From contig NZ_JBNATW010000021.1 of assembly GCF_049701175.1 (NCBI RefSeq), positions 1-45,453 of the forward strand: 45,453 nt of DNA, given 5' to 3'. Shown one piece after another: positions 26,731-34,727 of the stretch. A model generated the notes under the pieces. It saw only the letters and a program-made list of their open reading frames with translations, ran no database searches and was not told the origin of the DNA. The position numbers and the translations under genes are program-made. Source of the stretch: Thermovenabulum sp049701175 (GTDB taxonomy: Bacteria; Bacillota; Thermosediminibacteria; Thermosediminibacterales; Thermosediminibacteraceae). The first letter of the stretch is position 1. Each line of letters opens with the position of its first letter.

Positions 26731-27378
26731 TTAAAAATTCAGGTATGAAATCACAAGGCCTGCCGCAAGCACAGGATCTATTACTCTAATATTAAGACTT
26801 TTTTCTATTTCTTTGTAAATACCTACTGTGGACATGCCTGTACAACCTAATGCTATAGTGTCGCATCCTTTTTCTTTTAACAATTTGGCCGCCTTCAATG
26901 CGTTCTTTCTTCCTTCCTCTTTAAATAAATCCAAAGTAGTATTAACATCCTCCGGTTTAATGCTGCAAACAAATTTTTCCTTCAAAACTTTCTTCATAAT
27001 TTCTGGAGCTTCTTCAGTAATCCCCAACACTCCAATTTTGTTCCCAAGACTATATGCCAGAGCAGCACATGCAGAACCAGCTCCTATTACAGGAATGCGT
27101 AGCAGTTTACGGCATTCTTCCACACCAGGATCAGCAGCGCAGCTTATAAAAATTACATCGACACCTTTGCTTTCAAACTCTTTGGCAAGGTTAACTATTT
27201 TGGGCACTGCAATTTTTTCTGTTTCATCATCATGAATTCCCTCAGGCTGGTCAGGAATGCACTTTGTTTCGATATCCATATTTTTAAAATTGCTTAAAAG
27301 TAAATTTGCATGGGCATTTAATATATTTTCATCAGAAGTTGTGAATACTCGAATAAGACCTACCTTTATTTTATTCAT
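26731..27378 (-). CDS. Asp/Glu/hydantoin racemase family protein
   Basis: The product is about 215 residues, with C80 in FISCAADPG and C179 in ALGCTGMST, the two catalytic cysteines of the family. GVEECRKLLRIPVIGAGSA is the central block. I start at the ATG at 27378, 9 bases after AAGGAGG. The frame extends to 27429 but that part overlaps the hairpin after the transporter gene. It is the first enzyme gene after the OPT transporter. Its lower similarity to the other five copies suggests a distinct substrate. Confidence 0.8.
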   Translation of the reverse strand: MNKIKVGLIRVFTTSDENILNAHANLLLSNFKNMDIETKCIPDQPEGIHDDETEKIAVPKIVNLAKEFESKGVDVIFISCAADPGVEECRKLLRIPVIGAGSACAALAYSLGNKIGVLGITEEAPEIMKKVLKEKFVCSIKPEDVNTTLDLFKEEGRKNALKAAKLLKEKGCDTIALGCTGMSTVGIYKEIEKSLNIRVIDPVLAAGLVISYLNF

Positions 27379-27412
27379 TTTTAATTGCCTCCTTGTAATA
27401 ATATAAGCTTCA

Positions 27413-27447
27413 AAGTAAATACCAGCCAAAATGGCTGGTATTTACTT
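27413..27447 (-). terminator. Strong hairpin overlapping the OPT stop codon
   Basis: AAGTAAATACCAGCCA pairs perfectly with TGGCTGGTATTTACTT (16 bp, AAA loop). The TAA stop of the OPT gene lies within one arm. No long T-run follows on the minus strand, so it is more likely an attenuator or a processing/stabilising hairpin than a full terminator. It would set the OPT gene apart from the enzyme genes downstream. Confidence 0.6.
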
Positions 27448-29097
27448 CTTTTTACCAAAAACACTCAATGTGCTGGTAAAGAAACTGTATAAAGTTGAAC
27501 CTGCAATGAATCCTGCTGCTGTTACATATAAAGAAGACTCTATCTTTTTACCAAAAGCTCTAAGTAAAATTATTCTTATTAAAAGAGCAATTAATACTGC
27601 GATACCCGCATTCGGATTTTTTATAAGAAGTCCTGTTGCAAATAATATCCCGATTTGTTTTTCAGCTCCTCCTAAGAACTGAATTACTCCTCCGACAACT
27701 GCCCAAAGTATCAATGTTTTAAGAAGGCCCGGCTGAGCCCCGGCTTGTATAGTTGCTGCAAAAACCCTATCAACAGGCGGAAACAAATCTTTTGTAAAAT
27801 AACTACTATAACTAATCGCTACTATTACAAATGCAATAAAAGCACCGATCAACTCAGCAAAGTATTGTTGTTTTCTTCCTTCAATTTCTATTTCCCTATA
27901 CTTTCCTTTACCACGTATAAGCCACCCTGTTTTTAAGTCGTAACCCATATCCGCAAACGCCGGTCCTGTACATGCTGTATATCCTACCAACAAGGCTAAA
28001 GCAAGTGGAGGAAAGCCCATTAACATTCCTATAACCAAGAATATTAAAGCTGTTGCAAAAGCCGGGAACCACCCCGCATGCATCGCTGAAATACCTACCA
28101 TAAGTTCAGAAACTAAAGCTGCAATAGCCGCATAAACAACCCAAACAAGTAACATTATAAAGCTCATTTCATATGTTAATTTGCCAATTATACCCAATAA
28201 TAATGCTCCCGCAACATAAAGAATAAAACCATTCCTCAATGCAAATGAAATATCTTTAGATGTTCTTGTAGTGTTGATTTCTGTTTTTTCTGAATGTTTT
28301 ACTAACCTCTTTCCTTTTATAATCAAATAAATTTGAATTAAAGCAACGACACCAGCTCCTATCATTATGCCATGAGGAACATACAATTTATTTATATCTA
28401 CTCCAAACAATTGTTGAGAATAACCGCGTAAAATCAATCCTACTCCAAACATTGCTAGTGCCCAAACATTACCTATCCACGCTACACCAAATACATCCAT
28501 TGGAATTTTAAAAGATTGCCCTATTGCTCCTATAATAGCTCCTACTACTAAAAGTAGTGCCCTTCTTCCACCTTCAGCAGCAGCAAATAAAGTTTCTGCA
28601 GTAGCAATACCTGGTGGCCAAGTTTCCGAAGCTGGAAAAGCTGGAGTATCAAAAGCCCAATACATCATCGTTATATCTACTATCATTCCAATTAAAGCTC
28701 CTATGAACATGGGAACTATAACATCCTGTCTACCTAAAAGCCAAACTGTGCCCATTGATAGCAACAAAGCATTACCAGCACCAAAAGTTGCAGCTGATAT
28801 AGAAGTTTGAATAAGGTTTTGTCTATATATATTCTTATAAGTAGAAAACAAATTAACAGGTATTGCACCTAAACCAATAGCGACCAGCGCTCCAATTATC
28901 GATGTATTAGCTGTTATACCAAGGCGGGTTATTAATTCGAGACCAATAATTGCGCCTAAAGCTCCTGTAATCAAAATCAACAATAGTGTTAAAGGTTCCG
29001 TAACCTTAGGCTGAGGAAGCTCAATATACTTTTTTATTACTGGATGCTCTTCATCAAAACTTTCCTTTTCAACCATTGCTTCTGGAATATCAGTCAT
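27442..29097 (-). CDS. OPT family (oligopeptide transporter) membrane protein
   Basis: The 551-residue polytopic membrane protein has about 14 hydrophobic segments. The N-terminal cytoplasmic tail ends near residue 30 (IELPQPKVTEPLTLLLILIT). Family-like features include QTSISAATFGAGNALLLSMG and AFPASETWPPGIATAETLFAA followed by EGGRRA. These correspond to the OPT pattern of a Pro-rich loop, an AE motif and an EGG motif. It probably imports peptides or a modified amino acid for the enzymes encoded downstream, as the ABC system does in the other operon. AAGGAGGGG precedes the ATG. Confidence 0.8.
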   Translation of the reverse strand: MTDIPEAMVEKESFDEEHPVIKKYIELPQPKVTEPLTLLLILITGALGAIIGLELITRLGITANTSIIGALVAIGLGAIPVNLFSTYKNIYRQNLIQTSISAATFGAGNALLLSMGTVWLLGRQDVIVPMFIGALIGMIVDITMMYWAFDTPAFPASETWPPGIATAETLFAAAEGGRRALLLVVGAIIGAIGQSFKIPMDVFGVAWIGNVWALAMFGVGLILRGYSQQLFGVDINKLYVPHGIMIGAGVVALIQIYLIIKGKRLVKHSEKTEINTTRTSKDISFALRNGFILYVAGALLLGIIGKLTYEMSFIMLLVWVVYAAIAALVSELMVGISAMHAGWFPAFATALIFLVIGMLMGFPPLALALLVGYTACTGPAFADMGYDLKTGWLIRGKGKYREIEIEGRKQQYFAELIGAFIAFVIVAISYSSYFTKDLFPPVDRVFAATIQAGAQPGLLKTLILWAVVGGVIQFLGGAEKQIGILFATGLLIKNPNAGIAVLIALLIRIILLRAFGKKIESSLYVTAAGFIAGSTLYSFFTSTLSVFGKKK

Positions 29098-29245
29098 TTT
29101 ACCCCTCCTTCTTATTTTTTAGATTTTTTTATTTAGCCTTACCACCTCCCTAATGCAATATGGGCCCTTAATTTAGAGGAAAAATTAAGTATTTAATAAT
29201 TCGCTATTTTTTCCAAAACTTCAAAACACATTGTTATTTAACTAT

Positions 29246-30310
29246 TTAATAGCCACTAACTCCTAACTCTTTGCAGATCTTTACTAACTCTGGATGAACG
29301 TATTTCCCATTTTCCTCAATTACTACACCGTCCAAAATAATTGTTGGATTTAAAACAATACCATCAGTATGTGAAGCACTCTTCCACGTTTTTCCTCTAA
29401 TTTGCGGACCTTGACTTCCTATCCCCATTTCAATACACCCAAAAACTCTTTCATCTTCTACTATCCTGCCTGTCGGCCTTGTAACCCCAGGGTTAAAACC
29501 TAAGGAATAATGTGCAAGCCAATACATCGTTGGATCATTAAAGCTTTTAAGCCATCTTTCAAAAATTTCTGCTTCTATCCCTCCTTCAATTTTCGTAACT
29601 ACTCCTTTTTCTAATGTTAACTTCACTGGATTCTTTAAAAGTCCAAGCTCTGCGGGTGGCCATAATGCTCCATCAAAAACTAAAGTACCATTTATCGTCT
29701 CTTCTACAGGGCACCATGATACTTGCCCTCCTAACATGATGGGCTCTCCTTTTGTATCAGCTAACTTGCCTGACTGCCTTACTTTTCTGCCCCTATTATA
29801 GGCTATAAGATTCGTACCCGATGGACTCTTTACTATAACCTCATCTGCTTGCTCAACTAAACTCCTTAATTTTTCACCTAATTCTAACATTTTAGGATAA
29901 TTAACCCTACCGATTGTATTGACCATCATTAACGTATCCATTCCCGTTAAGCATATATACCTACATCCGTTATTCAAAGCTTCTTTCCATGCTAAAGTAT
30001 GTAGTATATATGCATATGAAAATTCTATCCACACATCTGCATTTTTTACTGCTCCCGCAACTGCTCTTGGAGGTTCTACTACAGCGGTAGGTCTTGTATC
30101 ATACCAGACTACCGTAGGTATAGCTCCTGCCGCATACGCTGCCTTAGCCACTTCTTCTATAACTCGCCTATCTGAGGAAGTATCTCCTGTAATTACTACT
30201 TCTTCACCCTCTTTTACCAGCATTATATCTTCTACTAATTTTCTTGCACTTTTTGCAAGTTCTAAGGATAAAAATTCATCTCTCGTTTCAATCCCTATGT
30301 TTAGTTCCAT
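29246..30310 (-). CDS. M29-like/NicX-like metalloprotein
   Basis: The 354-residue product is the closest relative of 12670-13713. Ligand-like residues are E203/E204 in CPVEETINGT, H267 in LAHYSLGFNPG, E294 in FGCIEMGIG, and H314/D316 in SHTDGIVLNP. The His-His-Asp set at 267/314/316 is close to the H265/H318/D320 positions I recall for NicX, but an oxygenase would be surprising in an anaerobe. A hydrolase using the same site is an alternative. It is the first gene of the second operon, with AAGGAAGGG as ribosome site. A degraded second copy of its C-terminus lies upstream at 30408-30530. Confidence 0.7.
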   Translation of the reverse strand: MELNIGIETRDEFLSLELAKSARKLVEDIMLVKEGEEVVITGDTSSDRRVIEEVAKAAYAAGAIPTVVWYDTRPTAVVEPPRAVAGAVKNADVWIEFSYAYILHTLAWKEALNNGCRYICLTGMDTLMMVNTIGRVNYPKMLELGEKLRSLVEQADEVIVKSPSGTNLIAYNRGRKVRQSGKLADTKGEPIMLGGQVSWCPVEETINGTLVFDGALWPPAELGLLKNPVKLTLEKGVVTKIEGGIEAEIFERWLKSFNDPTMYWLAHYSLGFNPGVTRPTGRIVEDERVFGCIEMGIGSQGPQIRGKTWKSASHTDGIVLNPTIILDGVVIEENGKYVHPELVKICKELGVSGY

Positions 30311-30354
30311 AAAAATTCCCTTCCTTTCATAATAGTTTTAATATAAATATGTAA

Positions 30355-30365
30355 TTTTAGCATTA
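30355..30365. promoter_or_regulatory. TTTTAGCATTA element upstream of the OPT operon
   Basis: The element lies about 50 bases upstream of the first gene of the operon. Its TAGCATTA core is repeated in the hutH leader (6581-6590). Related TTGCATTA forms occur at 29151-29161 (minus strand) and 32815-32872. It is a candidate shared regulator site, weakly supported. Confidence 0.25.
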
Positions 30366-30407
30366 GAATACAAAATTAAAAATTATGTTAAATTTTCTTC
30401 GATTATC

Positions 30408-30530
30408 TTAATACCCCGGCACATTTAACCTTTTACATATTTCTTTTACTTCTGGCAATTGGTATATACCATTTTCTTCAAATATTTTTCCGTCTAAAAT
30501 TATAGTAGGTTTTAGCAAGATGCCGTCTGA
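30408..30530 (-). pseudogene. C-terminal relic of an M29-like gene
   Basis: Minus-strand translation reads DGILLKPTIILDGKIFEENG and then YQLPEVKEICKRLNVPGY and stop. This aligns with the C-terminus of the intact gene at 29246-30310 (DGIVLNPTIILDGVVIEENG to ELGVSGY). Upstream of the fragment the frame breaks at a TGA. It is the remains of a tandem duplicate, or the scar of a recombination that removed the rest of the gene. Confidence 0.8.
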
Positions 30531-30622
30531 TCATAATCTACCCTTGTTATCGTTTCTAACAGTTCGCCAAAATATTTATTATATCTACCAATCAAATCAT
30601 TTTTTTAAACCTTTGATATTAG
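30531..30622. other. Spacer with an unidentified coding fragment
   Basis: Between the M29 relic and pepV, minus-strand translation of about 30531-30605 gives an open stretch, DLIGRYNKYFGELLETITR followed by VDYDQ. It has no start and is fused to the relic. It looks like the residue of another gene, but I cannot place it in a family. No terminator was seen after pepV. Confidence 0.3.
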
Positions 30623-32020
30623 CTATTTTATTAATTCATAAATAGCCTGAGCATAAATTTTTGCTATCTTTTTTAAATCTTCCAGAGAAATATATTCATC
30701 TTTTTGATGTGCTAGTTCTTTTTGGCCTGGAAATACAGGGCCAAAGGAAACAGTGTTTTTTACATACCTACAGTATGTACCTCCTCCTATCGAGAGTAGC
30801 TTTGGTTCATCTCCAGTCATTTCTTTATATACATATTGCAGCTTCTTTATAAAATCAGTTTCTGGTTCAACGTATAGAGGCAATTTATGCTGGTTTACTA
30901 TAAATTCTGCTCCCAAATCATCGAAAGCTTTCTTAAGTTTTTCGATTATTTCATCGCCGTCTATCGTTACCGGATACCTTATGTCAAACTTAAGGCTTCC
31001 CCTCTTTTCATCAAAATCCGCTACCCCTAAATTTATAGTCAAATTTCCCGAAATCTCGTCACTGCAGGATATTCCAAGAGTTTTTCCGTCTACTTCCATA
31101 TTCAATTTAGCCACTATTGAGGTTATGAATTCTTTTGCTTCACTGCCCCCCAAATCAATCCGGCTCAGGAAGTTAAAAAGTATTTGTATTGCATTTTCGC
31201 CATCCTCCGGGTAACTGGCATGTGCAGAAATTCCTTTCGCTTTTATTAGTATTCCTTCGGGAGTCTCCTCTACTTTTACCTTCTTTTCAAGTTTTTCTTC
31301 TTTAATTTTCAACGCCAGTTCTTTTAAAGTTATACCGTATATCAAAGCTTCCGCCTCATCAGGTACCACATTTACACGGGTTCCACCCTTTAATCTTTTC
31401 AAATATACCTCGGCATTTTGTATCCCATTGAAATGCTTTCTCAGTTCAAAGCGTAGAATACCTTTTTCCGCATTTATTATTGGGAATTCTGCATCAGGAG
31501 AAAAACCGCATATTGGCAGTTCTTCCTTTTCAAGATAATACTTTATGCATCTTGCGCCGGTCTCTTCATCGGTTCCTATTATAAGCCGTGCTCTTTTTGA
31601 AACTGGTAAATTAGACTCTTTAATCGCCTTTAAGGCATACAATACGGCGACAGTAGGTCCTTTATCATCGATGGAGCCCCGGCCGTAAATTTTCCCATCC
31701 TTAACCTCGCCGCCATATGGGTCCACCGACCAACCCGCCCCTGCCGGGACTACGTCTATATGGCTCAAAATTCCTACCATTTTCGGGCCGTTTCCTATCT
31801 CAACGTATCCCGCGTAGCCATCTAAGTTTTTTGTTTTAAATCCAAATTCATAACCTTTATTTAATATCCATCTAAGCGCCTCATCGATTTTGGGCCCAAA
31901 GGGAAAATTTTCATTGGCCTTTGCTTCGTCTAAAACACTTGGTATTTTTATAAATTCTTGAAGATTCTTCACCATCTCATCAAAATATTCGTCTATTTTA
32001 GTATTAAGAATATCTTCCAT
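30623..32020 (-). CDS. pepV: Dipeptidase PepV, M20 family
   Basis: The 465-residue cytoplasmic zinc dipeptidase cleaves a broad range of dipeptides. The metal-binding and catalytic pattern is visible: H87-x-D89 in SHIDVVPAG, D118/D119 in GRGSIDDKGP, E152/E153 in GTDEETG, D176 in FSPDAEFP, and a late His in ELAHQKDEY. Length is typical of PepV. AAGGAG precedes the ATG. It follows the racemase-like gene at 32073 by 52 bases and is probably co-transcribed. A peptidase next to a peptide-type transporter fits the peptide catabolism theme. Confidence 0.92.
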   Translation of the reverse strand: MEDILNTKIDEYFDEMVKNLQEFIKIPSVLDEAKANENFPFGPKIDEALRWILNKGYEFGFKTKNLDGYAGYVEIGNGPKMVGILSHIDVVPAGAGWSVDPYGGEVKDGKIYGRGSIDDKGPTVAVLYALKAIKESNLPVSKRARLIIGTDEETGARCIKYYLEKEELPICGFSPDAEFPIINAEKGILRFELRKHFNGIQNAEVYLKRLKGGTRVNVVPDEAEALIYGITLKELALKIKEEKLEKKVKVEETPEGILIKAKGISAHASYPEDGENAIQILFNFLSRIDLGGSEAKEFITSIVAKLNMEVDGKTLGISCSDEISGNLTINLGVADFDEKRGSLKFDIRYPVTIDGDEIIEKLKKAFDDLGAEFIVNQHKLPLYVEPETDFIKKLQYVYKEMTGDEPKLLSIGGGTYCRYVKNTVSFGPVFPGQKELAHQKDEYISLEDLKKIAKIYAQAIYELIK

Positions 32021-32072
32021 TATATCGCTCCTTTTTTCGAAAGTGTTTTTTATTTCGTATTACAAAATAATT

Positions 32073-32762
32073 CTATGATTTGATTTCTTTAACTGGTGGG
32101 AAAGGATAAGCCCGTTTGCTTTGCTTTAAATTGTTTTTCATTAAATATTCGCAAACGGCTACGGCGGCATTGAGCGGAATAACGATTGGTACACCATATT
32201 CATTTTGCATTTTATTTATGTCTATATTCAACATAGACCCGCATCCTAAAATTATTACATCACACTCGCATTTTAGTAATTCCTGAATTTTCAATTCTAT
32301 TCGTTTTTCCAGTTCGGTAACATTTACAAAATTCAATACAGGCATATCTACAGCCACAATTTTATGTACCTCATGTTTTAAAGTCCTGACATGTCTCGGG
32401 ACAGCACTTTTTATAGTCGAAATAATGCCAATTCTATCACCCAAAATTTTTGCCATAGAGACAGCAGCTTCTCTTATTCCTACTACCGGTACATTTAATT
32501 TTTCCTTACATGCATGTAATCCAGGTTCTCCAAAACAATATATTATTATTCCATTTGAGCCATTCATTTCTAATTCTTCCGCAAGGGAAACGACATACGG
32601 GCTTGCAAATACTTCATCATATTCTGACTCTATAGATACCGGGCCTTTTTTTAATTCGGAAACTCGTACCTGTATGTCTGAGCTTTTTATCCTTTCAGCT
32701 TCAAATTTCACTTTTTCGTTCCAAATATCTGTAGATACGGGCACGATGATGTCTAATATCAT
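32073..32762 (-). CDS. Asp/Glu racemase family protein, CGSM subtype
   Basis: The 229-residue product starts MILDIIVPVSTDIWNE and has C76 in IIYCFGEPG and C174 in ILGCGSMLN. It is the sister of 11956-12666. GIREAAVSMAKILGDR corresponds to the central block of the family. AAAGGGGGA precedes the ATG. It forms a two-gene unit with pepV. That suggests it acts on an amino acid or small peptide product, perhaps converting D- to L-forms, but this is inferred from context only. Confidence 0.78.
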   Translation of the reverse strand: MILDIIVPVSTDIWNEKVKFEAERIKSSDIQVRVSELKKGPVSIESEYDEVFASPYVVSLAEELEMNGSNGIIIYCFGEPGLHACKEKLNVPVVGIREAAVSMAKILGDRIGIISTIKSAVPRHVRTLKHEVHKIVAVDMPVLNFVNVTELEKRIELKIQELLKCECDVIILGCGSMLNIDINKMQNEYGVPIVIPLNAAVAVCEYLMKNNLKQSKRAYPFPPVKEIKS

Positions 32763-32814
32763 TTTAGTCCCCCTTTCTATGTTAGGTTATTATTATATTA
32801 TTTTTTTAATATTG

Positions 32815-32872
32815 TTGCATTACTATCAATTTAAATAATAGCACAATAAAATATTTTTATTATATTGCATTA
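32815..32872. promoter_or_regulatory. Two TTGCATTA sites 50 bases apart, candidate operator pair
   Basis: TTGCATTA occurs at 32815-32822 and again at 32865-32872, in the same orientation and exactly 50 bases apart, close to five helical turns. They lie in the leader of the racemase/pepV unit. Sites spaced this way are usual for cooperative or looped binding. Related copies lie upstream of other operons here. Confidence 0.35.
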
Positions 32873-32878
32873 ATTCCA

Positions 32879-32917
32879 AAAAAAATAAATCTTCATTGTG
32901 CATCATGCCCAATGAAG
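32879..32917 (-). terminator. Rho-independent terminator after the second PucR-type gene
   Basis: CTTCATTG (32891-32898) pairs with CAATGAAG (32910-32917). The minus strand continues into ATTTATTTTTTTT. It lies about 10 bases past the stop codon of the regulator, so that gene is its own transcription unit. Confidence 0.75.
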
Positions 32918-32927
32918 AAACTATAAA

Positions 32928-34589
32928 TTAATATTTATATAATAAATTAACTATTTTCAAACCTATTTCTATTTTCAGCCTGGTAAAAGGATCATTTAAG
33001 TCACAATCGAGTATCTCCCTGATTTTGTTTAACCTATAATTTAAAGTATTTCGGTGAATAAAAAGCTTTTCCGCAGCCAGATTATGTCTGCCCATACAAT
33101 CAAGAAAAACCTCTAATGTATGAAAAAGATCTTCTCCTCTATTAGTTGCATCATATTCAAGAACCCTTAGAAGTTTTTTATCACAATACTTTTTTAAATT
33201 CTCTTTATCAATATTAAGCAAAAAATCATAGATCCATATTTCTTTATAAAATACAATTTTTTCTTTCTTATTTTTTAAAACTTTCATTAATTCTAACGTT
33301 CTTTTAGCTTCTTTATATCCTTCTGAAATTTCAGTTAAATTTGCATGATAATCACTTATCCCAAATGTTATATCATTCATATTCCCTAAATTTTTAAGAA
33401 GAATTTTACACAAAGAATAAACTTTATCATCTTTTTTTTCAGTTTTCCCCTCCAAGCCAACTATTAATATTACATCCTCACTTCTTCTCAAAATTACAAA
33501 GTTACTCGGTTGGAAATAAGACATTAAAACATTCGTTATGGACCTAAAATCTTCTTTTTCTATTTTTATTGCGTTTTCATAACTCATATTAATAATAATA
33601 ATTGCAATATCCCCTCGTAGGTTGATATTGTAATGTCTTAACATTTTTTTTATTTCCATTGAATCTTTAATATTTCCTAAAAGAAGGTTTTCAAAAAATT
33701 CTTTTTTTGCTTTTCCTTCTGCTTGCATAATTTCTTGTTTTTTCATAATTTCTATTGTTGCGACAGTTGTTGCTTGTTCAATAGCTATTAAATCCAATTT
33801 GTCAAAATCAATACAATTTTTAAATACATCAATATATCCACAAATTTCGTTTTTTACAAATATAGGGGCTAAAATTCTTGTATATATTCCTCTCATTTCT
33901 TTATTTACATTCAATAACACAGGTTTTTTATAAGTTTTTACTTGATTTATTATACCTTTTTTTTCCATTTCCTCAATAACTTCATTAGATAGTTTGCCTG
34001 CTTTTATTATCTCTTTAAACCAGTCTTCTATTGGAATATTATAATAATATGCCAAAATATTAAAGTTTTCATCTTCTATAAAAACAATACATTTTAACAA
34101 ATAAGATAATGCTTTAGCTATTTCATCTAATCCTTCACCATTTAAAGCAATTTTCATAAATTCACTGTGTATCTCCTGAGAACGTTTAATCGTTAGTACT
34201 TCTTTATTTAATATCTCTAATAATAGTGGGTTTATCACATCATGCCAAGAAATATAAATAGGCAATTCAATTATAGGAAAATTCTTTTTATTTGCTTTTT
34301 CTATAATACTATCAGGAAGAGTATCTATAAAACGTCCAATTTTTATTGCAAGTGCTGCACAGTTTTTTTCATCTAATTCCAATATTATATTTTCAAAAAT
34401 ATCTGGATTATTTTTAAAAATATACCCTGAGGTCAATAATAATTCATTGCCTCTTATCCATTTTGAAGCATCTGGAACATCCATAACCAAAACAAAATTT
34501 ATTATCCTATCAAGACCTTTTTCTCCTGCTATTACTTTAGCATTTTTTAATCCACCAATTTGTAGAGCCTCTCTTACAGTTATACCCAT
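32928..34589 (-). CDS. PucR-family transcriptional regulator, long form
   Basis: The 553-residue regulator starts MGITVREALQIGGLKNAKVI, almost the same as the other PucR-type protein. It has the N-terminal PucR domain (about 1-120), a central ligand-sensing region (about 150-300) that may be GAF-like, a GGDEF-like middle, and the C-terminal helix-turn-helix AAEKLFIHRNTLNYRLNKI. I start at the ATG at 34589 because it aligns with the start of the sister regulator; upstream GTG codons only add five residues. It is transcribed away from the chemosensory operon and toward the racemase/pepV unit. Likely effectors are nitrogen compounds handled by the neighbouring enzymes. Confidence 0.87.
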   Translation of the reverse strand: MGITVREALQIGGLKNAKVIAGEKGLDRIINFVLVMDVPDASKWIRGNELLLTSGYIFKNNPDIFENIILELDEKNCAALAIKIGRFIDTLPDSIIEKANKKNFPIIELPIYISWHDVINPLLLEILNKEVLTIKRSQEIHSEFMKIALNGEGLDEIAKALSYLLKCIVFIEDENFNILAYYYNIPIEDWFKEIIKAGKLSNEVIEEMEKKGIINQVKTYKKPVLLNVNKEMRGIYTRILAPIFVKNEICGYIDVFKNCIDFDKLDLIAIEQATTVATIEIMKKQEIMQAEGKAKKEFFENLLLGNIKDSMEIKKMLRHYNINLRGDIAIIIINMSYENAIKIEKEDFRSITNVLMSYFQPSNFVILRRSEDVILIVGLEGKTEKKDDKVYSLCKILLKNLGNMNDITFGISDYHANLTEISEGYKEAKRTLELMKVLKNKKEKIVFYKEIWIYDFLLNIDKENLKKYCDKKLLRVLEYDATNRGEDLFHTLEVFLDCMGRHNLAAEKLFIHRNTLNYRLNKIREILDCDLNDPFTRLKIEIGLKIVNLLYKY

Positions 34590-34680
34590 TATTCTCACCA
34601 CCACTTTATGTAACCGATTTGTTAATATATCATAACACTACAATTGGTGTATATCAATTACCTGTAGATATTGATTTCCT

Positions 34681-34714
34681 AAAAAAAAATAAAGCCGCGA
34701 AGCATAACCGCGGC
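34681..34714 (-). terminator. Rho-independent terminator of the chemosensory operon
   Basis: GCCGCG (34694-34699) pairs with CGCGGC (34709-34714). On the minus strand it is followed by TTTATTTTTTTTT. It lies 13 bases past the last che gene. Confidence 0.88.
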
Positions 34715-34727
34715 CGCAATAAACATA

